The notes: generated by a model from the sequence alone, not told the origin. Shown: positions 22,501-34,596, numbered from the stretch's first letter. The stretch: DNA of 64,000 bases from Penium margaritaceum (GCA_023375785.1 SZWC01000557.1:29781-93780), one strand, 5' to 3'. A program made the numbers and translations.

Positions 22501-22760
22501 AACTGGACGGTGCCCGCCACGCCCCTCAGTTTGAAAGTCGCAAGCAACCTGCTTGCGGTGGAGTCCACCGCACGCGACTTCAAGCAGATTTGGGAGGCAA
22601 CGCAGCATGCATTTAAGATAGCGCAAGAGCAGCAGAACGTGCAAGCGGACCGCCAACGTGTGAACGCAACGCTCAAGGTCGGTGATTGTGTGCTCCTCAA
22701 CAGCGCGTATGTCAAGCTTCGCAAGGTCTAGTCTGATAAGTTGAAACCCTGGTTGCTTAG
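19540..22760 (+). pseudogene. G1 pol, copy 1 (PR, RT, RNase H, integrase)
   Basis: Protease with LLDCGASHNF at 19717-19746; the active-site motif is D-C-G-A here and in copy 2, where D-S/T-G-A is usual. RT about 20420-21080 with PFGLTNASATF and YLDD at 20862-20873. RNase H about 21080-21650 with ATHDKEMLAVV and EIVYWPGRINPADA. Integrase about 21720-22760: zinc part H-x-H then CGVCQRY, core with MDFTTGLP, VSDRDPRF and SDGETE as the D, D and E positions. Gypsy order (RT before integrase). Several breaks. Confidence 0.85.
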
Positions 22761-22899
22761 TCCGTTCGAGGTGCTCGAAATGCAAACACCCGTGGTGGTG
22801 TGGTTGGCTCTTTGACCTTCCATGCCAGTCCACGATGTGTTCCACATCTCCAAACTCAAGCTCTACCATGATCCGGCCGAGCACTCTCCTGGCCGCAGT

Positions 22900-23095
22900 T
22901 CTGCGCCTCTCCCTCCGGTGGTGATCGAGGGCAAGCAAGAGATTGAGGTGGAAGCCATCCTTGGCCACCATCGTCATGGTCGAAGTACCTGGTCAAGTGG
23001 AGTTGATACAACGTAGCCCACAACTCATGGGAGCTGGCCCGCAACTTTAACCTTGGCGGGATGAATGCCATCCTCCGGGACTATCAAGAGTGAAC
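22900..23095 (+). pseudogene. G1 chromodomain region, copy 1
   Basis: After the integrase GPY/F-like end (FHISKLKLYH at about 22840-22870) comes VIEGKQEIEVEAILGHH, then NS/W-E-L-A-R-N-F and a terminal helix ending near 23090. The pattern E-V-E-x-I-L-x-H-R ... V-K-W-x-G ... N-S-W-E-P is a chromodomain, which places G1 among the chromoviruses. These domains are known to steer integration to marked chromatin. Confidence 0.75.
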
Positions 23096-23111
23096 GGGGG
23101 CGGCTTGCTCT

Positions 23112-23126
23112 TAAAGGGGGGGATGG
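23112..23126 (+). other. Polypurine tract of G1 copy 1
   Basis: AAAGGGGGGGATGG directly before the 3' LTR at 23127, the plus-strand primer position. The matching place in copy 2 is the poly-G flanked assembly gap. Confidence 0.8.
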
Positions 23127-23895
23127 TGTAAGCCGGACAGTGCCTACGGCACTGATTACGGCTTGTGGTTTCCTTGAATGCAAATTATGACTGTGGTTTT
23201 ATAATCTACAGAAACAACCGTGCAAGATCGACCCAAGAACGGGGTCCATCCATCAAGTATTCAGGAAGATACGCCCAGACAAAGGTTGGACCGGTCAAGC
23301 GGAAAAAGGTGATTGGAAATCGTCCTCGAAGACCAAGGCTCGACCCTTGGAAGACCCAACAAGGCCAAAGCACGCCTTGGGGTCCAGATAGTCAATGAGT
23401 CAAGGATCATTGAGGGCGAAGGGCGCTTTGGAATGGCACCTCGGTGTGTGATTACCAAGAAGGGCGCTTCGGGCGGCCGGCACCGCCGCTAGTGGTGCTG
23501 CCAGCAACAGATTACCGTGGTTCACGGAAACGGCCATATCTCGGCCGTTCCTCCATGGAATGATGCAGTTATTGGTGCATTGGAAAGCTGAGAAGATAAG
23601 TTACGGGATGCTAAGGCAATAACGTTTATCCCAGGCTCATACAGGGCCGCGCACATCTCGGCGACCTTGGGTCGCCTAGGATGTGTCATCATGTACATAT
23701 AGTCTTGTATGTTAACACTTGAATAACAAGTACACTTTACTCCCACTGTGCCACACGTGTTTCCGTGCTCCCCCAAGACAATCCCACGCTTCTACAACCC
23801 CCGGGAGGTGTGCACCGGCCTCCCTTTGGTCACTGTTGCCGCTCGTTGGTGCCTACACCATCCGGTTGAGGCTAGCACACCGCGCACGGTTCACA
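23127..23895 (+). repeat. 3' LTR of G1 copy 1
   Basis: 769 bp, TGTAAGCCGG to GGTTCACA. Same layout as the 5' LTR, including the 55-bp module (about 23534-23588) and the G-box-like core near 23755. Confidence 0.9.
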
Positions 23896-25300
23896 TTGAG
23901 TACATTCAGAGTACAATTCGCTGTCCAGCGCCTTTGTCATGCAATCTGCAAGAATCTTCATGGCTTCCACGTCTTCCAGGTCCACAATCTCCTTTGCAAC
24001 CAGGTCGCGTGAGTAGTGGTACTCGATTTCGATGTGATGGGTCGACCAAGAGATGACATCATCTTGTGCCATGTTCATGGCACTCTTGTTATCGATGCAA
24101 ACCTCTGTTGCCTCCGTTTGTGGCAATTTCATCTTAAACAAACTACAAAGCTAGTGTATCTCCTTGCATACGTCTGATAGAGCAATATACTCTGCCTTAG
24201 TGGTGAGAAGGAGACACATTCTTACTTTCTGATTGCCTTAGAGACTACACCACTTTCAAGAGGCACACAAAGCCCAAGGTGGACTTTCTGTCATCGATTT
24301 TTCCTCCCCGGTCGGCATCTGTGTAGCACACCAGAGGCAGCGGGTCAGATCCTTATTGGCCTCCAAACTTGAGTCCCACGTGTTGCGTCTCATGTTGATA
24401 GCGCATGATGCGCATCACTGATTGCCATTGCTGTGGCCCTAGATTGCCCACAAACCTGCTCACATGTCCCACAACATAAAAAATGTCGGGACGTGTTCCT
24501 ACCATGACATGCATGAGGGTGCCAACAGCATACTGGTAAGGAATGTACTCCATCTCATGAAAGTATTCTTTTCTGCTAGGGATCATGGAGGAGGAGAGCT
24601 TGATGTTTGTTGTCATGAGTGTGCTCATGGGCTTGCAATCCTTCATACTGTAACGCTTGAGGACCTCCATGATGTACTTGGTCTGGTTCAGCTCGATGGT
24701 GCTTGCTGCTCAATTCAAGTGGATGGCTATCCCGAAGTATAACTCAAGCATGTGGATGTCCTTCATCTTGAATCTGTTGCTGAGATCTGTCTTCAGCTTG
24801 TTCAATAGCTCGACCGACAATGAGCAGATGATTAGGTCATCCATGTATAGTGCAACCAGTATCAAGCCTTGCTCGTCCTCTTGCACATAGACAGTAGGGT
24901 CATTCTGGCAGCGCATGAAGGTGAGCCGGGCCATGAAGCCATCCATCTCCTTATGCCACATCTTTGGGGAGTGTTTCAGCTTGTAGATTGGTTTAACCAG
25001 TTTGTAAACGTTTCCCTATAGAGCTCTCACTCCCTCGGGTACTTCCATCAGCACTTCTTTGTCTAGCTTCCTATACAGGAAAGCTGTCTTGACATCCATC
25101 TGGTGGACCTTCAGATCTGCTGCGGCAACAATACCCAACATGGATTGGATGAAGGCAAAGGTGAAAACAGGCGCGAAGGTCTCCTCATACTGTGAGCTGC
25201 ACGGTGGGCAACCCCCTTTGCCACCACTCTTGCCTTCTACTTGTCGATGATACCATCCTGCTTGAACTTTTCTTGAGTACCCACTTTAACCCCACGACGT
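23896..25300 (-). pseudogene. Family A RT and RNase H, reverse strand
   Basis: Reverse translation gives RNase H (KMKLPQTEATEVCIDNKSAM, DLEDVEAMKILADCMTKALD) at about 23900-24330 and RT with ALYMDDLIICSLSVELLNKL at about 24800-24860, at the catalytic YVDD position. MWHKEMDGFMARLTFMRCQN lies near 24900-24960. It belongs to the A copy that G1 copy 1 interrupts. Broken. Confidence 0.75.
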
Positions 25301-25403
25301 GTCAAGCGATGAGATAGAGCAGATGGAACTGATGGAGCAGATGTGTACCGCAAGACAAAGAGGTCGAGAGAGTGCGTAAAAGCGTGCCTAGCAAGTACTC
25401 AGC

Positions 25404-25418
25404 GTGGGCCTATAACCC
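25404..25418 (-). other. Primer-binding site, internal iMet tRNA type, family A
   Basis: The + strand reads GTGGGCCTATAACCC next to the LTR start at 25421, so the element strand is complementary to the initiator Met tRNA anticodon arm with one difference. Confidence 0.7.
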
Positions 25419-25420
25419 TT

Positions 25421-26191
25421 CGTCAACTTGCGTGAGGAGACGGTCTAGAAAACGGGTTTGGACACAATGGTTCGTGCCAAGGGCTCTTGGTGTTTAAAGA
25501 AAGAGAGGATATCACTCTAAAAGCCAAGGTTCGACATTAAGGACTTGATACAAATAAACTCCTTGCACGGTGTCCTTAGCACCTGGTCACTTTCGCGCGA
25601 GGAACAAACTCGTGTGGCTTAGAACAACCAACGCGTCTTTAGTCTTTGCCTCTGGTGGACAACTCTGTTAGGAGTCTCAAAGGTAAGAAATGTACTCAAT
25701 GACAGGCAATTGACAAGTTCTTTTAATCCTTGAGCCAGCCTCTAGCCTGGGAGCGCAATGGCTCCTTCGATGAGCCACGTTGGGGGCAATCCGGATTGCA
25801 TCATCCCCCCTGCCTACATTGCACTCCTTGTGACCGCCAAGTGGCGTCAGCCACTATGAAGGACCTTGGAATGTTCTAAGATGTCTCTTATGACCTTCCT
25901 TTCCCCCTTTTGGTCACAAAGAAAAGAAGTCACTGGGCTGGGATTTGACCGGGTGACCTCTGGCTCCAGGGACTAACACCAGAACATCTGAGCCACAAGG
26001 AGTTGTCTTATGTAGTTTTTGCAGGCCATACGATGTATTTTACACCAAGGGGAATTGCTTCAAAGGAGTAGTGCATGCGTTGTCTATCCCAAACAAACAT
26101 AGGGGACGTACTCCAAGCGAGCAGTAGATGCCTTGTCTGTCCTCTACCTGTCCAAACGTTAGCCATGGACAAGGAGCATATCAGGTCAACA
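25421..26191 (-). repeat. 5' LTR of the split A copy, reverse strand
   Basis: 771 bp; in element sense TGTTGACC starts at 26191. On its right it is followed at once by A pol sequence on the + strand, with no tail or leader between, so an inverted junction lies at 26191/26192. Confidence 0.85.
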
Positions 26192-29100
26192 CACAGAAAG
26201 TCGCTTCATGTGTTTCAGCATCATTCGTGTCCATGCGCAAGGCGAGGGAGATGAGTTGAACAGCGTCAATTTAAACGATGCTTATAATGACTTGAAGCTT
26301 GGGAAAACTATCTACATACCGTCTTTTTGGTAAACCTCTTTTCAGTATAAAAAATCATGGACCACGACATGACGGTCGTCTTCACAGAGGAGAAAAGGTG
26401 ATTTTCAAGAATAAGGACCTCAATATCTCTTATCCGAATGAGATTCTTATCGCACAAATCCCAAGAGTTCATGGACTCTACGTACTACGGACAAAGCCCC
26501 TTGAGAGTACAAGTGAGGGACATGTAGCGGTTGAAGAGCTTGAATCTCTACAAGTTTGATGTTGCACCATAGGCTGTCATCATGGTAGCTAACTCCTCAA
26601 AAGACACAGATGGTCAGCTGTGGCACAAGTGGTTTGGCCATGTGGCTGAAAGCACACTCTAAGCTATGCTGCAGCATAAAGTAGCTCATGTGATGGAGGG
26701 ATGTAAGGCCAAGGATGAGGGGAAGTGCAAGAAGCTATGTGAGCCATGCCTCCAAGGCAAGGCAAGGAGAAAGCCCTTTGAACATAGTGGGCAATGAGCG
26801 AGAGAAATCTTGGACCTGATTCACTCTGATTTATGGATAGCATTCCGCACTCCTTTGATCAGCGGCAACAGGTATTTCTTCACCTTTATTGATGACCACA
26901 ACCGTAAGATGTGGATATACTCCTCAAGACAAAGGGAGAGGTCATGGAGAAGTTGCAAGAGATAGTCGACATGGTAGAGCGAAAGACATGCAAGAAGGTG
27001 AAGGCAATGTGCACGGTTAACGGTGGTGAGTACAAGGTATGTAAGGGCTGGTTGAGCCAAGAAATCAACCACAAGACCACCACGCCAAGTGGATGAACCA
27101 GGCTATCTTTAGCACGACACGAAGCATGCTCTTTGACGCCAAACTCCCACCTCGCTTCTAGGCTAAAGTTACAACAACCACTTGCTACCTTGTGAATCTC
27201 ACTCATGTAGCCGCGCTTGGAACGCATGGTAAGACACGCTTGATGCCTCAGACTTGTGGGTCTTTGATTGTAACGCCTAGGCAAAGGTCCAAAGAGGAGA
27301 AAGAAGTGGCAAGCTAGATGCATGCACTCGCAAGTTTGTAATGGTCAAAAAGACAGTGCACACAAGTCGTACATGTTGTGGGACCAATGGGGTGGAAAGC
27401 TCAACACAAGTCGAGATGTCGATTTTGATGAAAGGACGCTTAGTAAAGGAGAGCCGCTCAATCTTGTCCATGCTCCTAAATTTGGAGAGCGGATTGTGTT
27501 GCTTGAGTCATGTGATCAGGAAGATGAGAACTCCAGATGGTACCAGTGAAGGATGTTGCTGCAGGGAGAGTGGTTTTGTAGACTAACACAGCAACGAACT
27601 CTGACACAGAGTCTGAATCGTCAGAGGTTGCTGAGTCAAACTTTGCGGCAGGTGGCTCTTCCTCAAACAACGGATCCCTGGCAACACAAGAGCAAGAGAA
27701 GAAACCAAGCCTTGAAGCACCACCAGCAACACTCTGGTGTAGTACGCGCCAGAAAAAACCTCCGTCCAAGTAGAATGCTGAGAGCGCGGGAACATGCCAG
27801 ATGCGGCCATGTGGAAGGAGGCAGTGGATAGCAAACTCGCATCCAGTGAAGAGAACAAAACATGGGTTTTGGTGGACAGGCCCCCGAACGCACACTTGGT
27901 GGGATCAAAGTGGGTACCCCGGAAAAATTTCAAGTAGGATGGTACTATAAACAAATACAAGGCTATAGTTATGGCAAAGGGGCTTTCCATCATGTAGGCT
28001 TAGAGTACGAGGAGACCTTTGTACCTGTCGTCACCTTTGCCTCCATTAGATCAATGTTGGGCATTGCTAGTGCAAAAGATCTTAAGGTCCAGCAAATGGA
28101 CGTCAAGACAACTTTCCTCTACGGGAAGATAGACAAAAACATGCTGATAGCAATGCCCGAGGGAGAGAAAGCTCCAGAGGGTCTGTTTTGCAAACTAGTC
28201 AAAGCACTCTACGGGCTGCAAAAGGCTCCAAGGATGTGATATAAGGAGATGGACGGCTTCATGAACGGGCTCACGTTCATTAACTACGAGAATGACCCTA
28301 TTGTCTATGTGTGGAGGGATGAGCAAGGCGTGATGTTGGTTGCACTGTATGTGGATGACCTGATCATCTTCACAACGTTGGTCGAGCTGTTAAACAAGCT
28401 AAAGATAGATCTCCGCAACAGGTTCAAGATAAAGGACATGAGTCTGCTCGAATTCTATCTTGGGATACCTGTTCATCGTAATGGAGAAGCAGGCACTATG
28501 AAGGTGAACCAGACCAAGAACGTCATGGAAATCCTCAAGCGCTACAACATGGAGGGTTGCAAGCGCATAAGTATACCCATGACAGTCGACATCAAGCGCT
28601 TCTCCTCCATGCGCCCGAGCACAGAAACAAAACGGCGTGAGATGGAGACCATTCCCTATTAGTCCGCTATTGGCACCCTCGTATATGCCATGTTGGGAAC
28701 ATGCCCGATCACTTGCTATGCTGTGGGACAAGTAAGCAGGTTTGTGGCCAATCCACGGCCACAACACGGGTAAGGAGTCAAGCGCATCCTGCGGTGTCTA
28801 CAAAATATCCGACACATGGGATGCCAGTTTGGAGGGCAAGAAGGATGTGACATGATGTGGCTAGTGTGCTACACAAACACTGCTTAGGGAGGAAGAATCG
28901 TTGAAAAAAGGTCCACCTCGGGCTTTGTGTGTCTCTTGAAAGGTACTGCATTCTATTGGGCAAGCAAAAAGCAAGACTGTGTCTTTGACTCTATCGGTGA
29001 GGTAGAGTATATCACTATGTCAAAAGCATGTCAGGAGACATAGTGGCAATTGACTTTGCCTGCCGAGATAATAGTGTTACAAATGAACACAACAGAGATC

Positions 29101-29369
29101 CGCATCGACAACAAAAGTGCCATGAAAATGGCACACAATGGTCATATCCTGGCGGACCAAGCACATTGACATCACGTACCACTACCGACGCGACCTTGTC
29201 ACAAAGGAGATCGTGGACCTTGAATACATGTAGACCAAGAACATGCTCACACAATGTATGGCAAAGGCGCCAAACAACAAATTGCTCTCTGTAGATACTC
29301 AATGGATCCACATGGTCCACGCAGCGGATGAACACTCAGGCCACGACTAATGGAGAAAGGAGATACCTT
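26192..29369 (+). pseudogene. Family A pol on the + strand
   Basis: Protease and pre-integrase about 26192-26580. Integrase about 26620-27340 with CEPCLQGKARRKPFEHSG-like text and TVNGGEYKV. Integrase-RT linker about 27400-27780. RT about 27800-28830 with FASIRSMLGIASAKDLKVQQ and ALYVDDLIIF at about 28345-28375. RNase H to about 29340. No 5' LTR in this orientation. It is separated from its own tail and LTR (41901-42714) by the C1 insertion. Many breaks. Confidence 0.75.
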
Positions 29370-30106
29370 TGTTCAAAAGGGCCATCCGGTTCATTTTTAG
29401 GTCCACGGGAGCAAGTTCCAAGAAAGTACCAGATGCCTTCTTTGTTCGCCAGTCTGACTTTTGCATTGGAAAAATCAGGCGGCAAAACATCTACAGTCCA
29501 AGTTTCAGGCCAATCCAACAATCAAATTGTGACATATTAATTGTTTAAGTTTCCAAAGTCATCGACCGTAGGTATCTTGGTGATCAAGGGCGATGGCTCA
29601 ATGCCTTAGCCTCAGAAAAGAGAAAAGCAAGAGGTCCACGGTCAAGACCTGATGGGAGAAATCTCCAAAAACGGTCCTAGATTCTTGGGCTGCCTTGTCA
29701 GAATATACTGACTAGGAAAAAGGTACCTCTTCTTACTTTTTTTAATGAGGTGATATCCTTGTGTGCTTACTATGGATACATGGCGAGTCTTCATGGGATT
29801 GTGGGTTGTGTGACCACTAAGAGTGTGCCATGAGAGCATTTTCTAGCTCTCTAGGTCGTGTGTGAGTGGCCAGCCTGATTGCTAGGCTGATTTCCTCTCT
29901 TGTGTGAGATTATGGACTTTAGTGTGTGTGCCTTAACCTCCATGGCTAAGTGGTGTGTCTTATGAGAGGGCTGACTTGCCCAAGCTCTAGCTCCATATAT
30001 TCTCCATCATTATGAGTGATTCAACAGCCATTCCTCAACACAAGTGATGCCCTTTCAGTCCCACATGTTTGCTTCTCCAAGGCTCCCTCTCTCCTGCAGT
30101 TCCAAC
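29370..30106 (+). repeat. 5' LTR of C1
   Basis: About 737 bp, from TGTTCAAAAGGGCC to GCAGTTCCAAC. It matches the solo LTR at 8485-9229 and the 3' LTRs at 41163-41900 and 52255-52948. The family ends appear to be TGTTGGAA / TTCCAACA. Confidence 0.8.
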
Positions 30107-30109
30107 TTG

Positions 30110-30128
30110 TTGTATGAGAGCTAGGTTC
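30110..30128 (+). other. Primer-binding site of C1, iMet 3'-end type
   Basis: TTGTATGAGAGCTAGGTTC resembles TGGTATCAGAGCCAGGTTTC, complementary to the 3' end of plant initiator Met tRNA, a few bases after the LTR end. Family C therefore used the standard plant priming mode, unlike A, B and E. Confidence 0.65.
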
Positions 30129-30737
30129 TACCACTTTCAGCCAACGCAGGCTGTCACTTTGAGAGTGATGGGATAGGGTGAAACCTCCACCAGATTTGAC
30201 AGTCCACCACTTGGATATCCAAGTTCAAAAGACAAGCTTTTCAACAAACCCAGAATTGCATGTATCCAATAGTCAGATAAAGGGTTATGCTCAAAACGAG
30301 ATCCGCCAAGGCTAGACTCTTCTCTATGAGTAAGATAATTACCTTGTGATGACCATAACTCTCTCATTTCTCTGTGAAGTGTAAAAAGTAGCACATGCAA
30401 ATTGAAGTAGTTTTCCTAAGCTTTCCATTGATGTAAAACTATCTACATTCCATTTGTACGTTTGGGAGAACAGATGTTTACAAGCTAGCTAGGCTAAGTT
30501 GAACTTGGAGCAAAAGCATACCCTGCTTTCAAAAGGGCATATCTTTTAGTTGATGACCCTGTTTTTCTGGAAGGCTTTGAGCTGAAATTTCTAATGGTGG
30601 GCTTGGTTTTCCCAAATTCCCAGCCTACTGGCCTCTACACTCCATTTTGTGTCAGACATATTTCCGGCAAAAGCAGTAGTAGAAGTAGACATATCGCCGC
30701 CACTCAAGGGCAGGGTTGAGCAACACAAAAGCTCAAG
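30129..30737 (+). other. Untranslated leader of C1
   Basis: About 600 bp without a coding frame between primer-binding site and gag. At about 30534-30572 it holds GGGCATATCTTTTAG ... TTTTTCTGGAAGGCTTTGAG, a looser relative of the 55-bp module found in the G1, G2 and B LTRs. Nothing else recognised. Confidence 0.6.
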
Positions 30738-31700
30738 ATGGCAACAGTAGGCATGATAACAACAGCCCAGCCCTTGGAGAGGCTTGAAAGAAGCCCCTAC
30801 TTCACATTTTAGAAGATCCGTACCCGCCTTCTTGTGGACGATAGGGGCTTGTGGGAGGTCGTGGGTGGCAACGAGCCCGCTCCGCCTCTATAGGCAAAAG
30901 GCATCACCGCAGCACAGGTGGTGGCGGGGAAGACACCACAAATTGGTGCAGCAGATGCAAGTTCATGTACAGCTGCAGCAGCGACATATGAGGAGTGGAA
31001 GAAGAAGGACACGCAAGCCTATAGGCTGACTGTCAACACCATCTCCAACCCACATCTTCAGTATGTGAGTGAAAAGACTGCTGTAAAAGAGGGTTAGGAC
31101 AAGTTGTGCAAGAAGTATAAGAGCAATGATTATGCATTTCTCATGCTTTTGGAGGAGAAGATTATGGCGTTGAAAATGCAGGGTGGTGAAGGGACGGAGG
31201 CGTAATTGGACAAAGCAAAGGAGCTGGAAAAGCAGTTGAAAGCGACCAAAAACCTGGTGGAAGACATGTGCTTCATCCTCCTTTTGTTGAGGGGACTCCC
31301 AGCCAGCTATGATACAGTGCAAGAGATATGGACTACCAGCTGACTCTCACCTTGGACTTCAAATGCACGCAGTTGGTACAGGTGGAACTAAGTTACAATG
31401 CAGCAAAGTGCAATGGTAATCACAGCAGTGAAGCAATATCTGTGGCCAGCAGCAGTCTGGACATGAGAGAGACAAGAAGAAAGGCAAGTGCCACTATTGC
31501 TAGAAAGAGGGGTACTACAAGAAAGAGTGCTTGAAGTTTAAAAGGGACGAGAAGAAGCAACAGCAACAACATCAACAAACGCATCAATTTCCATAGCAAC
31601 AACAACAGCAGTCATAGCAACGTCAGCAGGAGCAGCAGCAATTGCAACAAACCAAACCGGCGTACGCCATTATGGCAATATACATGTGGCCAAGGAAGTA
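30738..31700 (+). pseudogene. Family C gag with Gln-rich tail
   Basis: Starts at ATG 30738. EEWKKKDTQAYRLTVNTISN and LLEEKIMALKMQGGEGTEA match the copia UBN2/retrotran_gag_2 pattern (W-x-x-D-x-x-A ... L ... ME). A zinc-knuckle-like CHYC...KKEC stretch lies at about 31490-31535. A Gln/His-rich run follows at 31555-31660, which copy C2 keeps at 48240-48330. Broken. Confidence 0.75.
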
Positions 31701-33810
31701 CAAGAGCACCTCTTCATGGTGAGTTTTGATATGTCTCAGGTGGAGAAGGCACATCTCGCATGTTACTAAGACTCAAGGTGTACCAAGAGTCTGACATAGC
31801 CTGACACACCACAAGGAGTGGTTTATGTAGATGTTCTGCATTCCCCCCATCCGATTGCTTTGGTTGATGATTGGGTGGTGTATGCTCAGGGGATTGTGAT
31901 CGTGGATATGTGATTTGAGACCCCGCGTGGCTTTGAAGAGGGACTGTTCCATGGCATGCTGTATGTACCTAATGCTGCGCTTGACCTTTTCTCAGTGTCT
32001 TTCATCACCAATATAGGACTCTGAGTTGTCTTTGATGACAACTATGGCTACATTCAGGATAAGGAAACAAGGGAGGAGTTGGCTAGATTGGTGAATGAAG
32101 GCGACATGTACTCCCTGTTGGGGGGGACAAAGATCCCGCATCAGCACACTCCAGCAACACTGGTGTAGGCGACATATGGCCAAATCTGGCATGCGCCCTG
32201 TGGCCATATTGGCATGCGTGCCTTGCAACAACTTGAAACAAAGCAGATCGTGCGTGACTTGCCCAACATCTTCAATTTTGAGCAGCACTTCTGAATTGGC
32301 TATTTGGAGGGGAAGTAGTATCCCGAAGCGTTCTCTGGAGCAAAGGAGCACGCAAAGGAGGTGCTTGAGCTGGTCTACACAGACTTGTGTGATAAAATGC
32401 AGATTGAGAGCTTTGGAGGCTCTATGTATTTTCTCACCCTGATAGATAATTTTAGCCGTTGCAATGCTGTGTACTTCTTTTACCGGTGTTTTGACAGGTT
32501 CAAGGAGTTTATGGCAATGGTGGCAAACCATAATGGAAAAAAGATCAAGGCACAACCCACTGACCGCGGCGCAGAGTACACGAGCAAGGAGTTCCATGAC
32601 TACCACACAACAGTAGGCATCAAGGCGCAGCGCACCACGCCATACTCACTACAAAAAAATGGCATAGCAGAATGCACCAACCGCACCATGGTTGAGTGAG
32701 CGCAATCCATGCTTCATGTGGTTCCGCTCACCTATGACTTATTGGCTGAAGCAGTGAGCACTACATTATATCAAGAACCGTGGTCAAACCAAAGCCATGG
32801 AGCGGATGATGCGGTACAAGGCGTGGTTTGGCAAGAAGCGGAGCGTGGGTCATCTTCGTGCATTTGGCACCTTGGTGCACATGCACGTGCCCAAGGAGAA
32901 GTGGCAAAATGGGATGCAAAGAGCACATAAATGCTGATGATCGGCTATGACATGGCAAGTAACGAGAGGGATACTGGCGACATCATCATCTCCAAGGATG
33001 TCGTTGTCAACGAAAGGAACGTCATCAGCACCACCATCATCTACAAAGAGGAAGGAGAACAAACAGCTGACAAAGAAGTGGGAGTAGACATTCTCCCTGA
33101 CCCCGTCTCTCCCAACCCTTCCTCTATTATGAGAGTGGGGGAACAACTCTAATCTTCCATGTCTCATGTAGTAGAAAAAGCGGGCTCATTGGCAAAAGCA
33201 GAGGAAGGAGATGTAGCATCACCAGCACTAGCAGTTGTACCTTCGGCACCTCGCCAGCCGCCTGCTAATGTCTCGACACCAAGTCGCAGGTACGTCTCAA
33301 CATGCGCTACAAGCCTGGTATGCGGGGAAGTTTCTGGATATTGGCAAAACCAGATCGGATGAATGTCGTAGTTGTAGCAGATTTAGTCGAGCCAACGTCC
33401 TTTAAGGAGGCCATTGCTACACCAGATGCACCACATTAGATGCAAGGTGTGCAGCAGGAGATACAATCGCACCTTGACAACGGTATGTGGGAGCTGACAG
33501 AGCATCCACTTGGGCGCGTGGTAATCAAGTACAAGTGGGTGTTCAACAAGAAGAGGGACACATATGGTAACCTCTAAAAGTACAAGGGAAGGCTCGTCAC
33601 CAAGGGCTACTCGCAGCAACAATGCATCGACTACATTGAAACCTTTGCTCCTGTTGCAAAGTTTGCCTCTATACACACGCTCAGTTCTTATGCAGCAGCA
33701 TAGGACTTTGAGATTCACCACGTGGATGTCAAGACGGCATTATTGAATGGTGACTTGGAGGAGGAAATATACATGGAGCAGCCGAAGGATTCATGGATGG
33801 GCAAGAGAGC
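31701..33810 (+). pseudogene. Family C protease, integrase and first part of RT
   Basis: Protease-side segment near 31800-32000 (LFHGMLYVPNAALDLFSV). Integrase about 32170-32900 with GHIGMRALQQLETKQIV, VYTDLCD, QPTDRGAEYTSKEF and KNGIAECTNRTM as the D, D and E regions. Linker about 32930-33390. RT from about 33400 with [30 protein letters not shown] and HHVDVKTALLNGDLEEEIYM, ending where G1 copy 2 inserts. Many breaks. Confidence 0.75.
33806..33810 (+). repeat. Target-site duplication AGAGC, left
   Basis: AGAGC directly before the G1 copy 2 LTR; identical AGAGC follows the 3' LTR at 40023-40027. Five bp is the usual size for this group. Confidence 0.9.
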
Positions 33811-34578
33811 TGTGAGCGGGAGAGTGCCTACGGGACTGATTACATCTTGTGGCTTCCTTTAATTTACAAGATGACTGAAGATTTTGAATCTACAGGCAAA
33901 ACTGTGTGAGATCAACCCAAGAACGGGATTGATCCATCAAGTATTCAGGAAGATACGCCCGGCCAAAGGTTGGACCGGCCGAGGGGAAAAAGGTGATAGC
34001 AAATCGTCCCCAAAGACCAAGGCTCGACCATCGGAAGACCCAACAAGGCTGAAGCGCACCTTGGGGCCCGGATAGTCAATGCATCAAGGATCATTGAGGG
34101 CCAAGGGCGCTTTGGAATGGCCCCCCGGTGTGTTATGACCAAGAAGGGTGCTTTGGGCAGCCATCAGTGCCGCTAGTGGTGCTGCCAACGGCACATTACA
34201 GTGGTTCACGGAAACGGCCATATCTCGGCCGTTCCTCCATGGACTGATGCAATTCTTGGTGCGTTGGAAAGCTGGAAAGATGCATTACGCCATGCTTAGG
34301 CAAAAACGCTCATCCAAGGCCTGTGCAGGGCCGCGCACGGCTCGGTGACCTCGGGTTGCCTAGGATGTGTCATCATGTACGTATAGTCTTGTATGTTGAT
34401 ACTTGAATAACAAGTACAGTTTACTCCCACTGTGCCACACGTGTTTCCGTGCTCCCCAACACGATCCTACGCTTTTGCAACCCCGGGAGGATTTGCACCG
34501 GCCTCCCTTTGGTCGCCGTTGCCGCCGGTTGGTGCCTACACCATCCGGTTGAGGCTAGCACACTGCCCCGGGTTCACA
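33811..34578 (+). repeat. 5' LTR of G1 copy 2
   Basis: 768 bp, TGTGAGCGGG to GGTTCACA, aligning along its length with the copy 1 LTRs; it includes the 55-bp module at about 34219-34273 and the G-box-like core near 34437. Confidence 0.9.
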
Positions 34579-34580
34579 CT

Positions 34581-34596
34581 TGGTATCAGAGCCACC
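34581..34596 (+). other. Primer-binding site of G1 copy 2
   Basis: TGGTATCAGAGCCACC, two bases after the LTR end, complementary to the 3' end of initiator Met tRNA over its first 13 bases or so. Confidence 0.9.

Larger units (their letters stand above)
17523..23895 (+). mobile_element. Chromodomain gypsy G1, copy 1
   Basis: A 6.4-kb Ty3/gypsy element with both LTRs (17523-18289 and 23127-23895), tRNA-type primer-binding site, gag, protease, RT, RNase H, integrase, C-terminal chromodomain and polypurine tract. Flanking bases are TCGAG on the left and TTGAG on the right, a 5-bp target duplication with one change. The LTRs differ at roughly a tenth of sites by eye over the first 300 bp, so it is not recent. 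Broken in several places, yet the domain order is complete. Confidence 0.9.
16781..26191 (-). mobile_element. Family A copia on the - strand, split by G1 copy 1
   Basis: Left part 16781-17522 (3' LTR in element sense), then the inserted gypsy at 17523-23895, then 23896-26191 with RNase H, RT, leader, primer-binding site and 5' LTR. The two flanks of the gypsy rejoin in sequence with A copies at 43060-43090 and 58600-58630, which proves that the gypsy landed inside this copy. Old and broken many times. Confidence 0.75.

Noticed and set aside
22147-22977. A 276-codon open frame on the - strand
   Set aside because: Antisense shadow of G1 integrase and chromodomain; no start context or domain of its own.
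31555-31660. A host poly-Gln protein exon
   Set aside because: The tract is in frame with family C gag, and the same layout recurs in C2, so it belongs to the element.
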